From NCBI GenBank assembly GCA_905479975.1, contig CAJQOS010000047.1, forward strand, positions 1 through 50,864: DNA of 50,864 bases. Reading direction: 5' to 3'. The DNA comes from an uncultured Puniceicoccaceae bacterium. GTDB lineage: Bacteria; Verrucomicrobiota; Verrucomicrobiia; Opitutales; Coraliomargaritaceae. The notes beneath the pieces are model-generated. The model saw only the letters and a program-made list of their open reading frames with translations. It was not told the origin of the DNA and made no database searches. Numbering within the stretch: the stretch's first letter is position 1; each line of letters opens with the position of its first letter. Of this stretch, positions 47,718 through 50,864 are shown piece by piece. Position numbers and translations under genes: made by a program.

Positions 47718-48569
47718 GTGGCGAAATTCCGCCTCGATAAGTTCAAGCCGATAGTCGCCTTAGGCCTCTTTCTCGCTGCTTGGTGGATACTCCCAGCGAT
47801 CGCAAAGTCATTTCTGAGCGTCAGCTTTACCGAAGTGCAAGCCCCCGCATGGATCGTGTCCTCCTATTTAGACGACCTTGAAGAGTTCTGGGCGCGCCGC
47901 AGCCACTCGAAAATCGAGCTGATCGACGCCGGCCAAGAGCTGGCTCGCCAGAAGGCATTTTACCAACTGCTGGATCAGCGTAATAAGACGCTTGAAACCG
48001 AGGTGATGCGCCTGGAGTCGATCCTCGATATGCCCAGCCGCCTCGAGTTTCGCTACGAAGTGGCACGCGTCATTCGCCGCGATCTCAACGCATGGTGGCA
48101 GCAGATCGTGATCCGCAAGGGCGAGGACTACGGCATCACCGAAGGAGCGGCGGTGATCTTTGCCGGTGGCGTCGTCGGCCGCGTGGTCGAAGTCAACGCC
48201 TTCACCAGCCGCGTCGAGCTGATCACCAGCCCGAACTTCCGCATGGCTGCCAGTTTCGAAGGCGACGCCCGCCCCGTCGTCTATCAAGGCGTGCCACAGC
48301 GCGGCTTCGGCAATGCCACCGGCGAAGTGCGCGACGCGCCGCAAGACTTGGTCGCGAACACGCAAGATCCGCTGCGACTCGTCTCCACACGTCTGGGCGG
48401 CACCTTCCCTCCTGGCCTCATGATCGGCAGCGTCAGTTGGCTCGAGCCTGGCAGCACTGGTATCTTCCAAGCGGGCACCGTAGAACTGGACGAGCGCCTG
48501 TTGAGCCTCAACGAAGTCTCGGTGCTCATTCCACTCAACCCTCTCGTTTACGACCGCGATGTTCCTTGA
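47718..48569 (+). CDS. mreC: rod shape-determining protein MreC
   Basis: The protein has 283 residues. A single membrane segment (PIVALGLFLAAWWILPAIA) is followed by a coiled coil (IDAGQELARQKAFYQLLDQRNKTLETEVMRLES). Two beta domains then follow with the conserved GVVGRVVEVNAFTSRVELIT segment. It sits in the periplasm as a scaffold between MreB, MreD and PBP2. The start is GTG at 47718. It overlaps mreD by 11 nt. Confidence 0.93.
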   Translation: MAKFRLDKFKPIVALGLFLAAWWILPAIAKSFLSVSFTEVQAPAWIVSSYLDDLEEFWARRSHSKIELIDAGQELARQKAFYQLLDQRNKTLETEVMRLESILDMPSRLEFRYEVARVIRRDLNAWWQQIVIRKGEDYGITEGAAVIFAGGVVGRVVEVNAFTSRVELITSPNFRMAASFEGDARPVVYQGVPQRGFGNATGEVRDAPQDLVANTQDPLRLVSTRLGGTFPPGLMIGSVSWLEPGSTGIFQAGTVELDERLLSLNEVSVLIPLNPLVYDRDVP

Positions 48570-49089
48570 TCCACGCGTCATCATCCTATTTGCGGCCAAT
48601 GCCCTGCTGCTCTTCCTGTGTCTCTTGGTCAACTCCAGCCTGGCACCGCTGTCACTGTATCTAGTGCTACTTGGCCCCATGCTCGTGCTACCCGCGCTTT
48701 ACCTGAATCATCGCTCGTTTTTCCTCTGCACCTTGATCTCGGGGCTCTGGGTCGATGCCGCACTCCCCTCCGCATTTGGGCTCTTCACCTGCGGCTTTCT
48801 AACAATTGGCACGCTCATCACAGCCGCCCGCATCCGCTTCCGCGCAGAGCACAACTACCACCCCATCCTACTCGCGCACGCCGCGAATTTCTGCTGCATC
48901 GTGCTACTCACGCTGAGCGAAGGGCTGCCATACATCAGCTCGCCCGCATTCTGGGTGCACGTGCTGGTCACGATACTGTTCTCTCACGCAGCTCTGCTGA
49001 TGATCGCCCCGTGGTTTTTTAATCTCGAACGGCTGCTCTTCGCGCTCTGCCACGTGGACACCGAGCCAGACGACTTCCCGATGCTATGA
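48559..49089 (+). CDS. mreD: rod shape-determining protein MreD
   Basis: An inner-membrane protein of 176 residues with about five hydrophobic helices ([57 protein letters not shown], and others). MreD sequences are poorly conserved, and the call rests mainly on its place between mreC and mrdA; the LISGLWVDA segment resembles the family's 'GLL.D' helix. It overlaps mreC by 11 nt and mrdA by 4 nt (ATGA). Confidence 0.88.
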   Translation: MFLDPRVIILFAANALLLFLCLLVNSSLAPLSLYLVLLGPMLVLPALYLNHRSFFLCTLISGLWVDAALPSAFGLFTCGFLTIGTLITAARIRFRAEHNYHPILLAHAANFCCIVLLTLSEGLPYISSPAFWVHVLVTILFSHAALLMIAPWFFNLERLLFALCHVDTEPDDFPML

Positions 49090-50864
49090 GCCAATACGAT
49101 GTGCATAAAGGAGAGAATCCGCGCATCCTATTTTTCCTCTGGGTCGCGTTGGCAGCCAGCGGCATCCTAATCGGTGGACTCGGATGGAGCCAGCTGATCG
49201 ATATTCGCGAATACCAAGAGATCGAGAAACGTCAGACCGAGCGCCGCATCCTCACCCCCGGCCCGCGCGGCGATATCTATGATCGCAACGGCAACCTACT
49301 CGTCGGCAACCGTCCGCACTACTCCGCGGTCGCCTACCTCGACGACCTGCGCGCAGACTTCCGCAAGGAATACTCGATCATCTACAAAACCGAGCGGGCG
49401 CGTATTAAAGACGAATACGAGAGCACGCCCGAAGCCGACCGCCCGCACGACCCGCCCACCCCGAACTACAGCGAGTGCGCATGGACCGCGCGGCTCAACG
49501 TCGTGAACCGCTACGTCGCCATCATCAATGACATCACCGGCAGGGACGACTCCATCACCGAGAGTAAGCTGATTCGCCACTTCAACGAGCAACTCCTGCT
49601 CCCGTTGCCTCTGGTCGAAGACCTCACCCCCGACCAATACGCCCGCCTCGTTGAGCAAGTCCCAGTCAACTCCCCCATTCAAATCCACACTGGCACCGCG
49701 CGCTACTACCCCTACAAAACCGCAGCCGCTCACCTGCTCGGCTACGTGCAAAACACGCTCCCCGACGCCCACGAGTTCCCAGACGACGGCATCAAGACAT
49801 TTACCTTCAAAACCAAACTCGGTAAAACCGGCCTCGAACGCTCCTTCAACGAGCTTCTCTCCGGCACCACCGGTATGGAGCTATGGCGCGTCGATCCTCT
49901 TGGATTCCAAGACACGCGCCTCGAAATGATCCCGCCGAAACAAGGCGAAGATCTCATCACCAGTATCGACATGGATCTGCAACTCGCCGCCGAGACCGCC
50001 CTCGGCGAACGCACCGGTGCGGCCATCGCGCTGGACATACAGTCCGGCGAAGTGCTCAGCCTCGTCAGCCATCCGACCTACGATCTCAACGACCTGAGTC
50101 CCTTCATCCCACGCAATACATTTGAGGCAATCAACCAACGCGGCGCATGGCTCAACCGCTCCTTGCAACTCTCCTACCCGCCCGGCTCCACCTTCAAGCT
50201 CATCACCTCGATCGCTGGCATGCGTAACGGCAGCATCGATGGAAATACAGAGCACAACTGCCAAGGCATGCACCGCGTCGGCAATCGCGTGTTCCGCTGC
50301 AACTCACGCTGGGGCCACGGCGAGACCCTCTTACCCGCCGCCATCGAACAGAGCTGCAACGTATTCTACTACTCCGAAGGCCTACGCATGGGCATCGATG
50401 TGCTCAGCGCCGAGGCCAAGCGCTTCGGCCTCGACCAAAAGACTGGCATCGAAGTGCCCTTTGAAACTGGCCGTCTCGTGGTGCCGAGCAAAACGTGGAA
50501 AAAGGAACGAGGCATCGGCGGCTGGGTGCCGGGAGACACCGCGAACACCGCAATCGGCCAAGGCTTCCTCCTGCAAACGCCGCTGCAAATGGCCACCGTG
50601 ATCGCCTCGATCGCACGCGGCGAGACGCGCACCCAACCGACCTTACACGCCCTCTCACGTGAAGATGCCATGCAGGTCAACCACGGCGGCGAGTCCATCG
50701 GCCTGACTCCCGAGCAAACCCGCCTCCTTTGGGAAGGCATGGAGCGCGTCGTCGGGCCCGACGGCACCGGCCGCCTCGTGCAAATCGATAACTTCCGCAT
50801 CGGCGGCAAGACCGGCACCGCCGACTTCCGCGCCCACGGCATCGAAGTGAACCTCGCCTGGTTC
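49086..50864 (+). CDS. mrdA: penicillin-binding protein 2 (elongation transpeptidase), 3' end beyond window
   Basis: Translated from ATG 49086 (overlapping the mreD stop), the frame is open to the window edge for 593 residues. A membrane anchor ([20 protein letters not shown]) is followed by the PBP dimerisation domain ([19 protein letters not shown]) and a transpeptidase domain with PPGSTFKL (Ser368), the SxN motif QSCNVFY, and GGKTGTAD (KTG). It cross-links peptidoglycan during side-wall growth with RodA and MreBCD. The distal end and any rodA lie outside the window. Confidence 0.97.
   Translation, partial: MSQYDVHKGENPRILFFLWVALAASGILIGGLGWSQLIDIREYQEIEKRQTERRILTPGPRGDIYDRNGNLLVGNRPHYSAVAYLDDLRADFRKEYSIIYKTERARIKDEYESTPEADRPHDPPTPNYSECAWTARLNVVNRYVAIINDITGRDDSITESKLIRHFNEQLLLPLPLVEDLTPDQYARLVEQVPVNSPIQIHTGTARYYPYKTAAAHLLGYVQNTLPDAHEFPDDGIKTFTFKTKLGKTGLERSFNELLSGTTGMELWRVDPLGFQDTRLEMIPPKQGEDLITSIDMDLQLAAETALGERTGAAIALDIQSGEVLSLVSHPTYDLNDLSPFIPRNTFEAINQRGAWLNRSLQLSYPPGSTFKLITSIAGMRNGSIDGNTEHNCQGMHRVGNRVFRCNSRWGHGETLLPAAIEQSCNVFYYSEGLRMGIDVLSAEAKRFGLDQKTGIEVPFETGRLVVPSKTWKKERGIGGWVPGDTANTAIGQGFLLQTPLQMATVIASIARGETRTQPTLHALSREDAMQVNHGGESIGLTPEQTRLLWEGMERVVGPDGTGRLVQIDNFRIGGKTGTADFRAHGIEVNLAWF

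Overview
The window looks like the chromosome of a Gram-negative bacterium, most likely a marine or saline member of the Verrucomicrobiota (class Opitutia, Coraliomargarita/Lentimonas-like). The reasons are sulfatase genes, many secreted and outer-membrane proteins, and a large sulfatase whose C-terminus has the 'LTWQSELGQTYRITYSDDL' type of tail I associate with secreted proteins of that phylum. Few genes have a clear Shine-Dalgarno sequence, and short tandem repeats sit in front of several starts. This placement is inferred from protein character only; there is no rRNA in the window.

Left part (1-16.4 kb), accessory in character: a sulfatase tail (inferred) and a bidirectional terminator; a frameshifted MBL-fold hydrolase; a stretch of decayed genes (a duplicated tail of a metal-binding lipoprotein and a broken AlbA_2/Schlafen-type regulator with strong hairpins); a leftward operon tetR - secreted protein - ABC ATPase - FtsX-type permease - ZnuA-like lipoprotein; and a divergent rightward operon MBL hydrolase - beta-barrel - FadL-type channel - MBL hydrolase, closed by a terminator. 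An OprD-like porin and a DUF4136 lipoprotein follow.

Middle (16.5-38.8 kb), mostly housekeeping: thrH; a Dabb protein; pnuC with a nicotinamide riboside kinase (NAD salvage); ruvB; a SpoU methyltransferase; a secreted protein of unknown function; a succinate-semialdehyde-type aldehyde dehydrogenase; a nucleotidyltransferase-GHMP kinase fusion; tyrS; a peroxiredoxin; a STAS protein with a GAF/SpoIIE phosphatase; acnB; an Mpv17-like membrane protein; a 925-residue sulfatase with two Lcl/DUF1566 domains; and cydAB.

Right part (38.9-46.6 kb): a membrane-lipid locus with a desaturase, a DUF1295 enzyme, a cyclopropane-fatty-acid synthase, a DUF1365 protein, an FAD oxidoreductase, an NTF2-like lipoprotein, and an ECF sigma factor with a zinc-finger anti-sigma. 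Its make-up recalls the sigma-E/ChrR photo-oxidative stress and furan-fatty-acid loci. The window ends in mreB-mreC-mreD-mrdA, the rod-shape operon, with mrdA running off the edge.

The intergenic DNA is unusually structured: three copies of a MITE-like element of about 250 bp (18.8, 20.9, 42.4 kb), two copies of a long hairpin repeat (20.2, 29.6 kb), two copies of a 34-bp repeat (16.4, 36.2 kb), and exact 6-, 7- and 8-nt tandem arrays close to gene ends and starts. I saw no tRNA, CRISPR, transposase or prophage genes.
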